A DNA stretch of 64,000 bases, from assembly GCA_002923375.1 (NCBI GenBank), contig BEIJ01000001.1:310001-374000 (forward strand), in the 5' to 3' direction. The notes under the pieces are model-generated. The model was given only the letters and a program-made list of their open reading frames with translations. It searched no databases and was not told the DNA's origin. Of this stretch, positions 1 through 8,216 are shown piece after piece. The translations under genes and the position numbers were made by a program. How positions within the stretch are numbered: position 1 is the stretch's first letter; every line of letters begins with the position of its first letter. Source of the DNA: a bacterium HR33 (GTDB taxonomy: Bacteria; Gemmatimonadota; Gemmatimonadetes; Gemmatimonadales; GWC2-71-9).

Positions 1-251
1 CGCCCGGGAAGCGCATCGCTCCGGCGAACCGCGGTGAGAGCCCGCTCCGCAAAGTCTAGCCGCTCCTGAAGCTCCACCACTTCTTCGCGCAGCGCCTCCA
101 GCTCGCCACTTACCCGCGACTCGAACTCCTCCAGCCGGCGCTCCAAACCGGACGGCGTCTTTCCGGCGGAGCGCAGCCAGTCCACCAGCGCCCTGCCAAT
201 GGGCGTAGCGGAAAGAATGGCCACCCCGATACCGAAAAAGATCCACTCCAT
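1..251 (-). CDS. Small membrane-anchored coiled-coil protein, third copy (3' end outside window)
   Basis: The ATG at 251-249 is preceded by an AGGAAGGGAG ribosome site. The protein starts MEWIFFGIGVAILS, a single N-terminal membrane segment, then PIGRALVDWLRS, a charged helix of about 50 residues with coiled-coil character, and the motif LQERLDFAERAL. It runs off the left edge. It is the third member of a tandem family with the two genes to its right, all on the minus strand. The shape (one membrane helix plus a short cytoplasmic coiled coil) resembles PspB, but I do not recognise the family and assign no function. Confidence 0.7.
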   Translation of the reverse strand, partial: MEWIFFGIGVAILSATPIGRALVDWLRSAGKTPSGLERRLEEFESRVSGELEALREEVVELQERLDFAERALTAVRRSDALPG

Positions 252-328
252 ACAGCCGGCTCCCTTCCTCTTCCCCTTAACCTAATCCCGAGGCGCCACC
301 CCGCCCAGTCACCTCGCACCCCCGCCTT

Positions 329-628
329 TCACCTCCCGCCCTCCCCCGTTCCCTCACCACCCGGCACCAACCTGCCGGCATCCCGCTGCCGCGTAAGCAG
401 GCGCTCGGCAAAATCCATCCGCTCTTCCAGCTCCGCCACAGCCCGGCGAATCGAGTCCAGGTCCTCCAATATCGCCTGCTGCGTCTCCTCCAGCCGGCGC
501 ACCGCTTCCTCCGAGCCGGTAGCGCCGTAACGGATCCGATCCGCGATCGCCCGCCCCACCGGAGAGATCGCCAGCAAAAAGGCGGAACCGCCGCCGAAAA
601 TGAAAACGATGGCCAGTACGCCCTCCAA
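329..628 (-). CDS. Small membrane-anchored coiled-coil protein, second copy
   Basis: A 99-residue protein starting at TTG (628-626), one base after the TAG stop of the preceding gene and behind a GGAGGGGAGGG ribosome site; this argues for translational coupling. It has one N-terminal hydrophobic helix (EGVLAIVFIFGGGSAFLL), then SPVGRAIADRIR, a coiled-coil stretch, and ELEERMDFAERLL near the C-terminus. The helix-PxGxAxxD-coil-DFAERxL order is shared with both neighbours, so this is a paralogue. A longer upstream frame exists but overlaps the preceding gene and carries no family motif. Function unknown; topology resembles PspB. Confidence 0.75.
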   Translation of the reverse strand: MEGVLAIVFIFGGGSAFLLAISPVGRAIADRIRYGATGSEEAVRRLEETQQAILEDLDSIRRAVAELEERMDFAERLLTRQRDAGRLVPGGEGTGEGGR

Positions 629-629
629 A

Positions 630-926
630 CTAACCCTCCCCTCCCAACCTGGGCCGATCCCTCTGCTGAGCCAGCAACCGTTCGGCAAAATCCATGCGTT
701 CCTCCAATTCCTGGACCCGACTTGCCAACTCCTCCAGCACTTCCATCCGATTGCGCAGCTCGACCACCTCGCGCCACAAGACATCGCCTTCGGCCGCCGA
801 CCGACCGCCAACCGCGCGGCCGGCGATCCGATCGGCCAAAGCCTTTCCCAAGGGGCCGCGCAGGATGAACACCGCCGCAATGGAAAAGAAAAAAGCTATG
901 GGAATCAACACCTCGAACGGTTGCAT
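630..926 (-). CDS. Small membrane-anchored coiled-coil protein, first copy
   Basis: A 98-residue protein with ATG at 926-924 and AAGGGGAAG upstream. Residues 7-22 form one hydrophobic helix. This is followed by RGPLGKALADRIAG and an acidic/basic heptad-like helix (about residues 48-85) containing ELEERMDFAERLL. It heads a run of three related genes. The ELEERMDFAERLL block is identical in this copy and the next, which makes tandem duplication the simplest explanation. Likely an inner-membrane protein with a cytoplasmic coiled coil that could oligomerise with its paralogues; that role is inference. Confidence 0.75.
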   Translation of the reverse strand: MQPFEVLIPIAFFFSIAAVFILRGPLGKALADRIAGRAVGGRSAAEGDVLWREVVELRNRMEVLEELASRVQELEERMDFAERLLAQQRDRPRLGGEG

Positions 927-1064
927 CTAGCTTCCCCTTGACCTCTCTCCCGCCTCGCAGCGCACCGGCGCCATAACGTCGAGCCTCTTCTACGATTCAG
1001 CTCCGACCCACCCTACGCTCTTCCCCGCGAAAAGTGTCACGCCGAACACCGATCGGCCAGCATT

Positions 1065-1093
1065 AAAAAGACCGCAACCGCCGCTTCCCGGCG
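1065..1093 (-). terminator. Possible intrinsic terminator after uvrA
   Basis: Read on the minus strand, a CGCCG-GGAAG-CGGCG hairpin (1093-1079) is followed after about nine bases by TTTTT (1069-1065). It sits 23 bases past the uvrA stop. The stem is short and the gap to the T-run is long, so this is tentative. Nothing else was seen in the 189-base spacer 927-1115. Confidence 0.35.
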
Positions 1094-1115
1094 CCATCCG
1101 GCCCCGCCCCGCGGG

Positions 1116-3965
1116 TCAATCGGCCAGGACCCGCCGCAGAAATCTCCCGGTGTGGGACCGCTCGCAGCGCGCCACATCCTCCGGAGTACCCGCTGCCACC
1201 ACCTCGCCGCCCCGCTCCCCACCCTCGGGCCCGAGATCGATAATCCAATCCGCGGTCTTGACCACCTCCAGATTGTGCTCGATCACCACCACGGTGTTTC
1301 CCTTGTCCACCAGACGATGCAGCACGTTGAGCAACAGCCTCACATCTTCGAAATGGAGCCCGGTCGTGGGCTCGTCCAGAATGTAAAGCGTTCTCCCCGT
1401 GTCCCTCTTGGCCAGCTCGGCGGCGAGCTTAACCCGCTGGGCTTCCCCCCCGGAAAGCGTGGTGGCGCTCTGACCCAGATGGATGTAACCCAGCCCTACG
1501 TCGTTCAAAAGCTCCAAGCGATTTCGGATCCGCGGCTGGTGCTGGAAGAACTCCAAAGCCTCCGCCACCGTCATCTCCAACACGTCGGCTATCGACTTCC
1601 CCCGATAGCGCACCTCCAGGGTCTCCCGATTGTACCGCCGCCCCTTGCACACCTCGCAGGGGACGTAAACGTCGGGTAGAAAATGCATCTCGATCTTGAC
1701 CAGACCGTCTCCCTGGCAGGACTCGCAGCGGCCGCCTTTGACGTTGAACGAAAACCGCCCGGGCCCGTACCCCCGGATCTTGGACTCGGCAAGCTGGGCG
1801 TAGAGCTCCCGAATGGGAGTGAAAAGACCCGTGTAAGTAGCCGGATTGGAGCGCGGAGTCCGACCGATGGGACTCTGGTCTATAGCCAGCACCTTGTCCA
1901 AGTGCTCCAAGCCCTCGATCCGATCGTGCTCGCCGGGAACCACCTTCGCCCGGTAGAAGTGCCGCGCCAGGGCGAGATACAAGATGTCGCTCACCAGGGT
2001 CGATTTCCCCGAACCGGAAACCCCGGTTACCGCCACAAAGACCCCCAAGGGAATCTCCACGGTGAGATTGCGCAGATTGTGCTGCCGCGCACCGATCACC
2101 CGGAGCTTGCGGTTAGGATCGATCCAGCGCCTCGCCGCCGGCACCGGGATGCGAAGCTCCCGGCGCAGATACCTCGCGGTAAGGGACTCGGGATGGGCCA
2201 GTACCGCCTCCAGCGGCCCCTGAGCCACCACTTCGCCGCCGTGCCTCCCGGCTCGAGGACCTAAGTCGATAACGTAGTCCGCCGCCCGGATCGTGTCCTC
2301 GTCGTGTTCCACCACCACCACCGTGTTTCCGAGATCCCTCAGGCCCTTGAGTGTAGCCAAAAGTCGCGCGTTGTCCCGGGGATGGAGTCCAACCGAAGGC
2401 TCGTCCAGTACGTAGAGCACACCCACCAAGCGGCTGCCGATCTGGGTTGCCAGGCGGATGCGCTGCGCCTCGCCGCCGGAAAGGGACTCCGCCGAGCGCC
2501 CCAAAGTCAAATACTCGAGCCCTACATCGCAAAGGAACTGAAGCCGGTCCGTTATTTCCTTTAGTATGGGCCCGGCGATTTCGGGATCCACGCCCCCTTT
2601 ACCGTCACTCCTTACCGGGATCGACCGGAAAAACTCCAGCGCCCGGTTCACCGGCATCTCCACCACCTCCCCGATGCTCTTTCCCGCAACCAGCACGCTC
2701 AGACTCTCCGGCTTCAAGCGCTTGCCCCCGCAACTCTCGCACGGGAGCTCCACCATGTATTCCTCCAGCTCCAGCCGCACCGCGTCCGAGCTGGTCTCGT
2801 TGTAGCGCCGCTCCACGTTCGCCAAGATCCCCTCCCAGCGCGTCTCGTAACGCCCGCCGCCGGAACCATAAGAGAAGGTGAAAGTCCGGTCGGGGACTCC
2901 GTAGAGCAAAGCTTTCCGCACCTTCTCGGGCAGCGATCCCCAGGGGGCATAGGGGTCGAAACCCAGCTCGCGCGCCAGGGTGGGTATCACTACCTGTTTC
3001 AGATATCCCCGGGGCTCCCCCCAGGGGAGGACCACTCCCTCCATGATGGAGATCCTGGGGTCGCCGAGCACCAGATCGGGGCTCACTACCCGGCGGGTTC
3101 CCAAACCGGAGCAGGCGGGACAGGCGCCGTAAGGAGAGTTGAACGAAAATTGCCGCGGCTCCAACTCCACCAAGGAGTACTCGCAGCGGGGACAGGCAAA
3201 GCGCTCCGAAAACAGCGCCGAAATCGGCTCCCCGGCACCCCCCTTGGGGTGCCGAACCACCTCCACGATCCCGTCGGCTGCCCTGAGCGCGGTTTCGATG
3301 GAATCGGTCAGCCGCTTGCGGTCCTCGGCGTCCACCACCAGGCGATCCACCACCACGGCGATGTCGTGATTCATCCTCCGGTTGAGCTTGGGCGGATCGG
3401 ACAGATCGTACACTTCGCCGTCCACCCGCACCCGGATGAATCCCTGCCTGCGCGCCGCCTCGAAGAGATCTTTGAACTCTCCTTTCCTGCCCCTCACCAG
3501 GGGAGCCAGGATCTCGATTCGCGTACCCTTGGGCCAGCCGAGCACGGTGTCGGCTATCTGGGACGCGCTCTGGCGTTCGATGGCGGAACCGTCGTTGGGG
3601 CAATGGGGAACTCCCACCCGGGCCCACAGCAAGCGCATGTAGTCGTACACTTCCGTCACCGTGCCGACGGTGGAACGGGGGTTGTGCCCCGCGGTCTTCT
3701 GCTCGATCGATATCGCCGGGGAGAGACCCTCGATCGCGTCCACGTCCGGCTTTTCCATCAGCCCCAGGAACTGCCGGGCGTAGGCGGAGAGCGATTCCAC
3801 GTAGCGGCGCTGCCCTTCGGCGTAGATAGTGTCGAAGGCGAGAGATGATTTCCCCGACCCGGAAAGCCCGGTAATGACCGTAAGGCGGTTGCGCGGTATC
3901 TCGACCGTGATGTTCTTGAGGTTGTGGACCCGGGCGCCGCGGACTACCAGCTGATCGTAAGGCAT
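1116..3965 (-). CDS. uvrA: Excinuclease ABC subunit A (UvrA)
   Basis: This 949-residue protein is the DNA-damage recognition ATPase of nucleotide excision repair, which loads UvrB at lesions. It has two ABC modules: Walker [10 protein letters not shown] near residues 33-41 and GVSGSGKST near 648-656, two LSGGEAQR signatures, and Walker B/D-loops [10 protein letters not shown] and [10 protein letters not shown]. Zinc cysteine pairs occur at 258/261 with 282/285 (CPRC, CPAC), at 409/412, and again around residue 740 (CESC...CEVC). Length and motif order are normal for the family. It stands alone, divergent from cutA. A good promoter lies so close to the ATG that the mRNA may be leaderless. Confidence 0.98.
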   Translation of the reverse strand: MPYDQLVVRGARVHNLKNITVEIPRNRLTVITGLSGSGKSSLAFDTIYAEGQRRYVESLSAYARQFLGLMEKPDVDAIEGLSPAISIEQKTAGHNPRSTVGTVTEVYDYMRLLWARVGVPHCPNDGSAIERQSASQIADTVLGWPKGTRIEILAPLVRGRKGEFKDLFEAARRQGFIRVRVDGEVYDLSDPPKLNRRMNHDIAVVVDRLVVDAEDRKRLTDSIETALRAADGIVEVVRHPKGGAGEPISALFSERFACPRCEYSLVELEPRQFSFNSPYGACPACSGLGTRRVVSPDLVLGDPRISIMEGVVLPWGEPRGYLKQVVIPTLARELGFDPYAPWGSLPEKVRKALLYGVPDRTFTFSYGSGGGRYETRWEGILANVERRYNETSSDAVRLELEEYMVELPCESCGGKRLKPESLSVLVAGKSIGEVVEMPVNRALEFFRSIPVRSDGKGGVDPEIAGPILKEITDRLQFLCDVGLEYLTLGRSAESLSGGEAQRIRLATQIGSRLVGVLYVLDEPSVGLHPRDNARLLATLKGLRDLGNTVVVVEHDEDTIRAADYVIDLGPRAGRHGGEVVAQGPLEAVLAHPESLTARYLRRELRIPVPAARRWIDPNRKLRVIGARQHNLRNLTVEIPLGVFVAVTGVSGSGKSTLVSDILYLALARHFYRAKVVPGEHDRIEGLEHLDKVLAIDQSPIGRTPRSNPATYTGLFTPIRELYAQLAESKIRGYGPGRFSFNVKGGRCESCQGDGLVKIEMHFLPDVYVPCEVCKGRRYNRETLEVRYRGKSIADVLEMTVAEALEFFQHQPRIRNRLELLNDVGLGYIHLGQSATTLSGGEAQRVKLAAELAKRDTGRTLYILDEPTTGLHFEDVRLLLNVLHRLVDKGNTVVVIEHNLEVVKTADWIIDLGPEGGERGGEVVAAGTPEDVARCERSHTGRFLRRVLAD

Positions 3966-3973
3966 AGCCTTGT

Positions 3974-4003
3974 AACGTAGGGAAACGCAGCAAGCACGGT
4001 CAA
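3974..4003 (-). promoter_or_regulatory. uvrA promoter (sigma70-like), near-leaderless
   Basis: On the minus strand: TTGACC (4003-3998), an 18-base spacer, then TACGTT (3979-3974). Only eight bases separate the -10 box from the uvrA ATG at 3965, so a start about 7 bases downstream would leave a leader of roughly 2 nt. No Shine-Dalgarno sequence fits in that space. I see no SOS-box-like (LexA) operator I would defend. Confidence 0.6.
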
Positions 4004-4138
4004 CCCGCGGGCTTCTTCTTGCCTTCGCGCCCGCCGCGCCCTAGTTTGACCGTTCCCGCGCCGGCCCGGGGTACGGGCCGGATTACGTTGCCCGGCGGGC
4101 GGCGTTGTTAGAGATCGAGCGAGCAGTTCCGGGAACCT

Positions 4139-4492
4139 ATGGCTTACGACTCGGCAGCCGATTGCGTAATCGCCCTCACCACACTGGGCAGCCTGGAGGA
4201 GGCCAGGGCTCTGGTGCGCCGACTGGTGGATTCCCGGGTTGTAGCCTGCGGCACGGTCTTGGCAGGCGCGGTATCCATCTACCGCTGGGAGGGCAAGGTT
4301 ACCGAGTCGTCCGAGGCCGTGGTGCTCCTCAAGACCCAGAGGGAACGCTGGGAAGATCTACTGGAGGCGGTCAAGCGAGATCACCCCTACGAGGTTCCCG
4401 AGCTCCTCCAGATCCCGGTGCAGGCCGGGCTGGACCGCTATTTGGAGTGGGTTAGGGCCGAAACCGCGACAACCGAAGGGAGAAGGACATGA
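4139..4492 (+). CDS. cutA: CutA1-type divalent-cation tolerance protein
   Basis: A 117-residue protein matching the CutA family: a small ferredoxin-like fold that forms trimers, historically linked to copper tolerance but with no firmly established reaction. Family features visible are the N-terminal ALTTLGSLEEARALVRRLVDSRVVACGTV, SIYRWEGKVTESSE, the LLKTQRERWEDL helix and HPYEVPELLQIPV. It is the first gene of a plus-strand run in which each following gene overlaps its predecessor by four bases (ATGA at 4489-4492). The 173 bases upstream hold the divergent uvrA promoter; no clear cutA promoter was identified. Confidence 0.93.
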   Translation: MAYDSAADCVIALTTLGSLEEARALVRRLVDSRVVACGTVLAGAVSIYRWEGKVTESSEAVVLLKTQRERWEDLLEAVKRDHPYEVPELLQIPVQAGLDRYLEWVRAETATTEGRRT

Positions 4493-5382
4493 ATTTGTGG
4501 CGCAGAGGACGGACCCGGCGCAGATTGCCCGCCAGGGACTTGGCAGCAGTGGCACAGCGAGCGGCTTCGGGCGATGCTGGCCAAGCTACCGGCCGCCTGC
4601 CCTTCGAGTTGGTGTCGGTGGAGAGCGCCTCGCCGGAACCGGAGGTGGCAGTATCTCCGCAGCAAGGGACCGAAGCTGTGGAGTCGCCGGTTGCCGCCGC
4701 GCCCGGCGAAGGAACCGGAGATACCCAAGCAGCCGCTGCCGGCCCTGCTGAAGAAGTGGCGGCGGCCGAAGAGGAGTTTCTCTACCGGGCGGCGAGAGAA
4801 GCCACCCGGGACGGCGACCTGGCGCGGGCGGTCGAGCTCTACCGGGATCTCCTGGCGCGGGATCCCCGGCATATCAAGGCCCGGAACAACCTGGCCCTGC
4901 TGCTCGACCGAGCCGGCGACCGCGACGCGGCACTGGAGGAGTTGAACCGCTGCCTGGGGCAGGATCCGAACAACACCCAGGTTCGGGTCAACCGTGGCGC
5001 GGTCCTGGCCTCTGTGGGCCGCTACCAGGAAGCCGAGCGGGATCTGCGCGCTGTGGTAGCGGCGGATCCCACCAACGCGGAAGCCCATTTCAATTTGGGC
5101 CTGGTGATCTCTCGCAAGGGCGTCTGGGCGGAGGCGGTGCCCCATCTGCGCCGCGCGGTGGAGCTCGATCCCGGCCGGGCGCAAGCCTATTATTATCTGG
5201 GCGAAGCGTTGAACCACGTGGACGACTTAGAGGGAGCGCTGCAGGCCTATCAGCGGGCCGTAGAACTGAGTCCCGACAATCCGCGGGCTTTCTACGGGCT
5301 CGGTATAGTGCTCGACCGGCTGAATCGCCCGGAAGAGGCGGCGCAAATGTACCGGCGCTCCCGCGAACTTGCCGGCCGGTGA
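4489..5382 (+). CDS. TPR-repeat protein
   Basis: A 297-residue protein. A basic N-terminus (RRGRTRRRLPARD) and an Ala/Glu/Pro-rich low-complexity linker (about 40-95) precede about six tetratricopeptide repeats (96-295), for example DPRHIKARNNLALLLDRAGD, AEAHFNLGLVISRKG and AQAYYYLGEALNHVDD. It has no signal peptide or membrane helix, so it is probably a cytoplasmic scaffold. The start overlaps the cutA stop as ATGA and its stop overlaps the next start as GTGA, so it is translated within the operon. The partner protein cannot be told from sequence. Confidence 0.88.
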   Translation: MNLWRRGRTRRRLPARDLAAVAQRAASGDAGQATGRLPFELVSVESASPEPEVAVSPQQGTEAVESPVAAAPGEGTGDTQAAAAGPAEEVAAAEEEFLYRAAREATRDGDLARAVELYRDLLARDPRHIKARNNLALLLDRAGDRDAALEELNRCLGQDPNNTQVRVNRGAVLASVGRYQEAERDLRAVVAADPTNAEAHFNLGLVISRKGVWAEAVPHLRRAVELDPGRAQAYYYLGEALNHVDDLEGALQAYQRAVELSPDNPRAFYGLGIVLDRLNRPEEAAQMYRRSRELAGR

Positions 5383-5882
5383 TCAGCGTGGTGGTGGACG
5401 ACATCGCGTTCGTCGAGGCGGACGCGGTGGTTCGTCCGGCCACAGATAGGCTGGAACCCACTTCTTCCGCCCTTAGACACTTGGAACAGATCGGCGGGCC
5501 TTCGTTCTGGCAGCAGCTCGAAGTGCGTCAAGAGCTGGCCGTGGGAGCGGCGGTGGTCACCGGAGCCGGAGAGCTGCCCGCCGAGTTCGTAATCCACGCC
5601 GTCATACGGAGTGTAACCGAACCGGTGTCGGAGCTAACCGTGCGCCGGGCCCTGACCAGCGCCCTCCAGCGCGCGGTTGACTGGCAATTGGCGCGAGTGG
5701 CCATCCCTCCTTTGGGAACGGGAGCGGGTAATTTGAGCTTGGAAGACGCCGCCGCGGTAATGGTGGACGTCATCTCCCGGCACACTGCGGTATCCCAGTA
5801 CCCCGCTGAAGTGTATATCGTAGTGGACAGCGAAGAGGACAAACGGGTTTTCGACGCACTGCTTCGCCGCCTCCCGCAATGA
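5379..5882 (+). CDS. Macro-domain protein (ADP-ribose binding)
   Basis: A 167-residue single macro domain starting at GTG in a GTGA overlap. Family traits are the N-terminal strand with an Asp/Asn-type adenine contact (ISVVVDDIAFVEADAVVRPA), the ELAVGAAVVTGAGELPAEFVIHAVI block and the phosphate-binding loop IPPLGTGAGNLS. The usual VNAAN catalytic/ligand segment is replaced by VRPATD, so the Asn used for hydrolysis by many macro domains is missing. It may bind rather than hydrolyse ADP-ribose-type ligands. Its position between TPR and transglutaminase genes in a coupled operon is unexplained. Confidence 0.85.
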   Translation: MISVVVDDIAFVEADAVVRPATDRLEPTSSALRHLEQIGGPSFWQQLEVRQELAVGAAVVTGAGELPAEFVIHAVIRSVTEPVSELTVRRALTSALQRAVDWQLARVAIPPLGTGAGNLSLEDAAAVMVDVISRHTAVSQYPAEVYIVVDSEEDKRVFDALLRRLPQ

Positions 5883-7402
5883 ACCGAAGATCGGTGGCCG
5901 TTTCCGTATTGACCGTCTGGGCCGGAGCGATAGGCTGGTTGCTCTATCGCCAGTACGGTCCCCGCAGGACGGCGCTGCTTGCGGAGGCGGCTCTGAGTCT
6001 TCCGCCCGGCGCCACCTACTACGCCCTCTCCTTGGGCGGCCAGCAGATCGGCTTCGCCTCCAACACCGTGGATACGCTGGCCGACACGATACGCGTGACC
6101 GACATCATGGTCTTGGACATACCGGCGCTGGGGCAAGTGCGGCGCACCGAGGCGAGGACCGACGCCGTGCTGAGCCGGGCTTTGGAGCTGAGAGAATTCC
6201 GCGCGCTGCTCCGCGGGGACTTGGGCGATTTTGCAGCGCGGGGAACCGTTTCCGGCGATTCGCTACTGTCGGTGGAACTCGAAAGTCAGGGAACGGTTCA
6301 GACGGTAAGAGTGAGACTCGAGAGACCGATCGTGCTCTCCGCTCTCCTTCCCCTCCAGATCGCTTTCGGGGAGCGGCCCCGGCCGGGGAGAACCTACACT
6401 CTGCGCCTCTTCGACCCGCTCCTTTTGGAAGAACGAGACGTGTCGATCAGGGTCACGGGCGATTCTACCTTTTTCATTCCCGACAGCGCGCGGTTCGACA
6501 GCACCGAGCAGCGCTGGGTGGCGGCGCGCTGGGACACGGTACCGGCCATCAGAGTCAGCCAGGAGATGGCGGGCGTAGAGCTGGAGGCCTGGATCGACTA
6601 CGAGGGGAGGATCGTGAAGGCGATCTCCCCCGTGGGGTTCGTCATGGAGCGCTCCGCGTTCGAGCTGGTGCACGAGAACTTCCGCCGCCGGGGTACTCCC
6701 GCCCTGGCCTTTGCCGGCACCGACGTGATCCGCCAAACGGCCATCGCATCCAACGTGCGGCTTTCACCCTCGGGACTCCGCGAGCTGAAGGTGCGCCTCA
6801 AAGGAGTGGACCTTACCGGATTCGATTTGGAAGGAGAGCGCCAACGGCTTTCGGGGGACACTTTGATCGTGACGGTGGAGGACCCGGCGCGCCTGCGAGC
6901 AGGCTACCGGCTTCCCTATGACAACCCGACATTCGCCAGGGAAACCTCTCCCGAACCGCTGATTCAGAGTAACGATCCGAGGATTCAAGCCCAGGCGCGG
7001 CTCATAGTGGGAAGGGCGAGAGACCCCCGGCGGGTGGCGGAATTGCTGAACGACTGGGTCTATCGCAATCTTGAAAAGGAGATCACGGTGAGCGTTCCCA
7101 GCGCGATACAGGTACTGGAGGCGCGCCGAGGGGACTGCAACGAGCACACCGTGCTTTATGTGGCGCTGGCCCGCGCCTTGGGGCTGCCCGCCCGCACTGC
7201 TGCTGGCTTGGTCTATGTGGACGGCCGCTTTTATTACCACGCTTGGCCAGAGGTGTATCTGGACGGGTGGGTGGCGGTGGATCCCACTTTCGGCCAGTTC
7301 CCCGCCGATGCAGCCCACCTGCGGTTCGTGGTGGGAGGGCTGGCGCGGCAAGTTGAATTGGTGCGGCTCATCGGCCGCATAGAGCTGGAGGTACTGAACT
7401 GA
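5879..7402 (+). CDS. Membrane-anchored transglutaminase-like protein
   Basis: A 507-residue protein with an N-terminal anchor (residues 7-23), a long beta-rich extracytoplasmic region (about 45-350), and a C-terminal transglutaminase-like domain. The catalytic triad is visible: Cys420 in RRGDCNEH, His454 in YYHAWPEVYL and Asp468 in VDPTFGQ. Such domains in bacteria usually act as thiol proteases or amidases, not crosslinkers. ATGA overlaps the macro-domain stop. The ABC exporter that follows one base after its stop suggests a joint envelope function, but the substrate is unknown. Confidence 0.88.
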   Translation: MNRRSVAVSVLTVWAGAIGWLLYRQYGPRRTALLAEAALSLPPGATYYALSLGGQQIGFASNTVDTLADTIRVTDIMVLDIPALGQVRRTEARTDAVLSRALELREFRALLRGDLGDFAARGTVSGDSLLSVELESQGTVQTVRVRLERPIVLSALLPLQIAFGERPRPGRTYTLRLFDPLLLEERDVSIRVTGDSTFFIPDSARFDSTEQRWVAARWDTVPAIRVSQEMAGVELEAWIDYEGRIVKAISPVGFVMERSAFELVHENFRRRGTPALAFAGTDVIRQTAIASNVRLSPSGLRELKVRLKGVDLTGFDLEGERQRLSGDTLIVTVEDPARLRAGYRLPYDNPTFARETSPEPLIQSNDPRIQAQARLIVGRARDPRRVAELLNDWVYRNLEKEITVSVPSAIQVLEARRGDCNEHTVLYVALARALGLPARTAAGLVYVDGRFYYHAWPEVYLDGWVAVDPTFGQFPADAAHLRFVVGGLARQVELVRLIGRIELEVLN

Positions 7403-7403
7403 G

Positions 7404-8216
7404 ATGACCGAAACTACCCGGCAGGGGGAAGCAAGGGAGCGGACCGACCGCACTCCGATGATCCTCCTCAAGGGTCTGACCAAGACTTACGGCAATTTTG
7501 TGGCGGTGGACCACATCGACCTGGAGGTTCCCCGGGGTCAACTGTTCGGCTTCTTGGGACCCAACGGCGCGGGGAAGACCACCACACTTCGCATGATAGC
7601 CGGCATTCTGCGCCCCACCGCGGGGAGAATCTGGCTGGGAGGCGACGATCTTTTGGCCGATCCGATGAACGCCAAGAAGCGGCTCGGCTTCATACCGGAT
7701 CGCCCGTTCGTCTATGAAAAGCTCACCGGCGCGGAATTCTTGAGATTCGTGGCAGGGCTGTACGGCCAGGACGGCAAGGAAGTGGAGCGCAGGATCGACG
7801 AGCTTTTGGATCTCTTCGAGCTCAGCGCGTGGAAGGACGAGCTGGTGGAATCCTACAGCCACGGAATGCGCCAGAAACTGATCATCTCCAGCGCGCTGAT
7901 CCACCGCCCCGAGTGCATCGTAGTGGACGAGCCGATGGTGGGGCTCGATCCCCGGGCCGCCCGGCTTCTAAAAGACATCTTCCGGCACTTCGTGGAGCGC
8001 GGCGGTACGGTGCTGATGAGCACCCACACTTTGGAGATAGCCGAAGCGATGTGCGACCGCATCGCCATTATCCAGGAAGGCAAGATCGTCGCCTGCGGCA
8101 CAATGCAGGAACTCCGCGAACAGACCGCCGCGGGGGACATATCCCTGGAAGATCTGTTCCTGAAGCTCACCGGAGGACTGGCCGCCCGGGAGCTGGCCAA
8201 AATCTTGGAAGGCTGA
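7404..8216 (+). CDS. ABC transporter ATP-binding protein
   Basis: A 270-residue ABC ATPase of the exporter (ABC-2) class. Walker A GPNGAGKTT is at 52-60, the signature YSHGMRQK at 151-158, Walker B CIVVDEP at 171-177 and the switch His in MSTHTLEIAE. The Q-loop reads GFIPDRPFVYE, with Asp where Gln is usual. The start is one base after the transglutaminase stop, and the next gene starts on the last base of its stop codon (TGATG). It energises the permease that follows. Confidence 0.92.
   Translation: MTETTRQGEARERTDRTPMILLKGLTKTYGNFVAVDHIDLEVPRGQLFGFLGPNGAGKTTTLRMIAGILRPTAGRIWLGGDDLLADPMNAKKRLGFIPDRPFVYEKLTGAEFLRFVAGLYGQDGKEVERRIDELLDLFELSAWKDELVESYSHGMRQKLIISSALIHRPECIVVDEPMVGLDPRAARLLKDIFRHFVERGGTVLMSTHTLEIAEAMCDRIAIIQEGKIVACGTMQELREQTAAGDISLEDLFLKLTGGLAARELAKILEG

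Noticed and set aside
7829-8215. Upstream in-frame extension of the ABC permease
   Set aside because: It lies inside the ATPase gene and reads as arginine/proline-rich noise; ATG 8216 with TGATG coupling is preferred.
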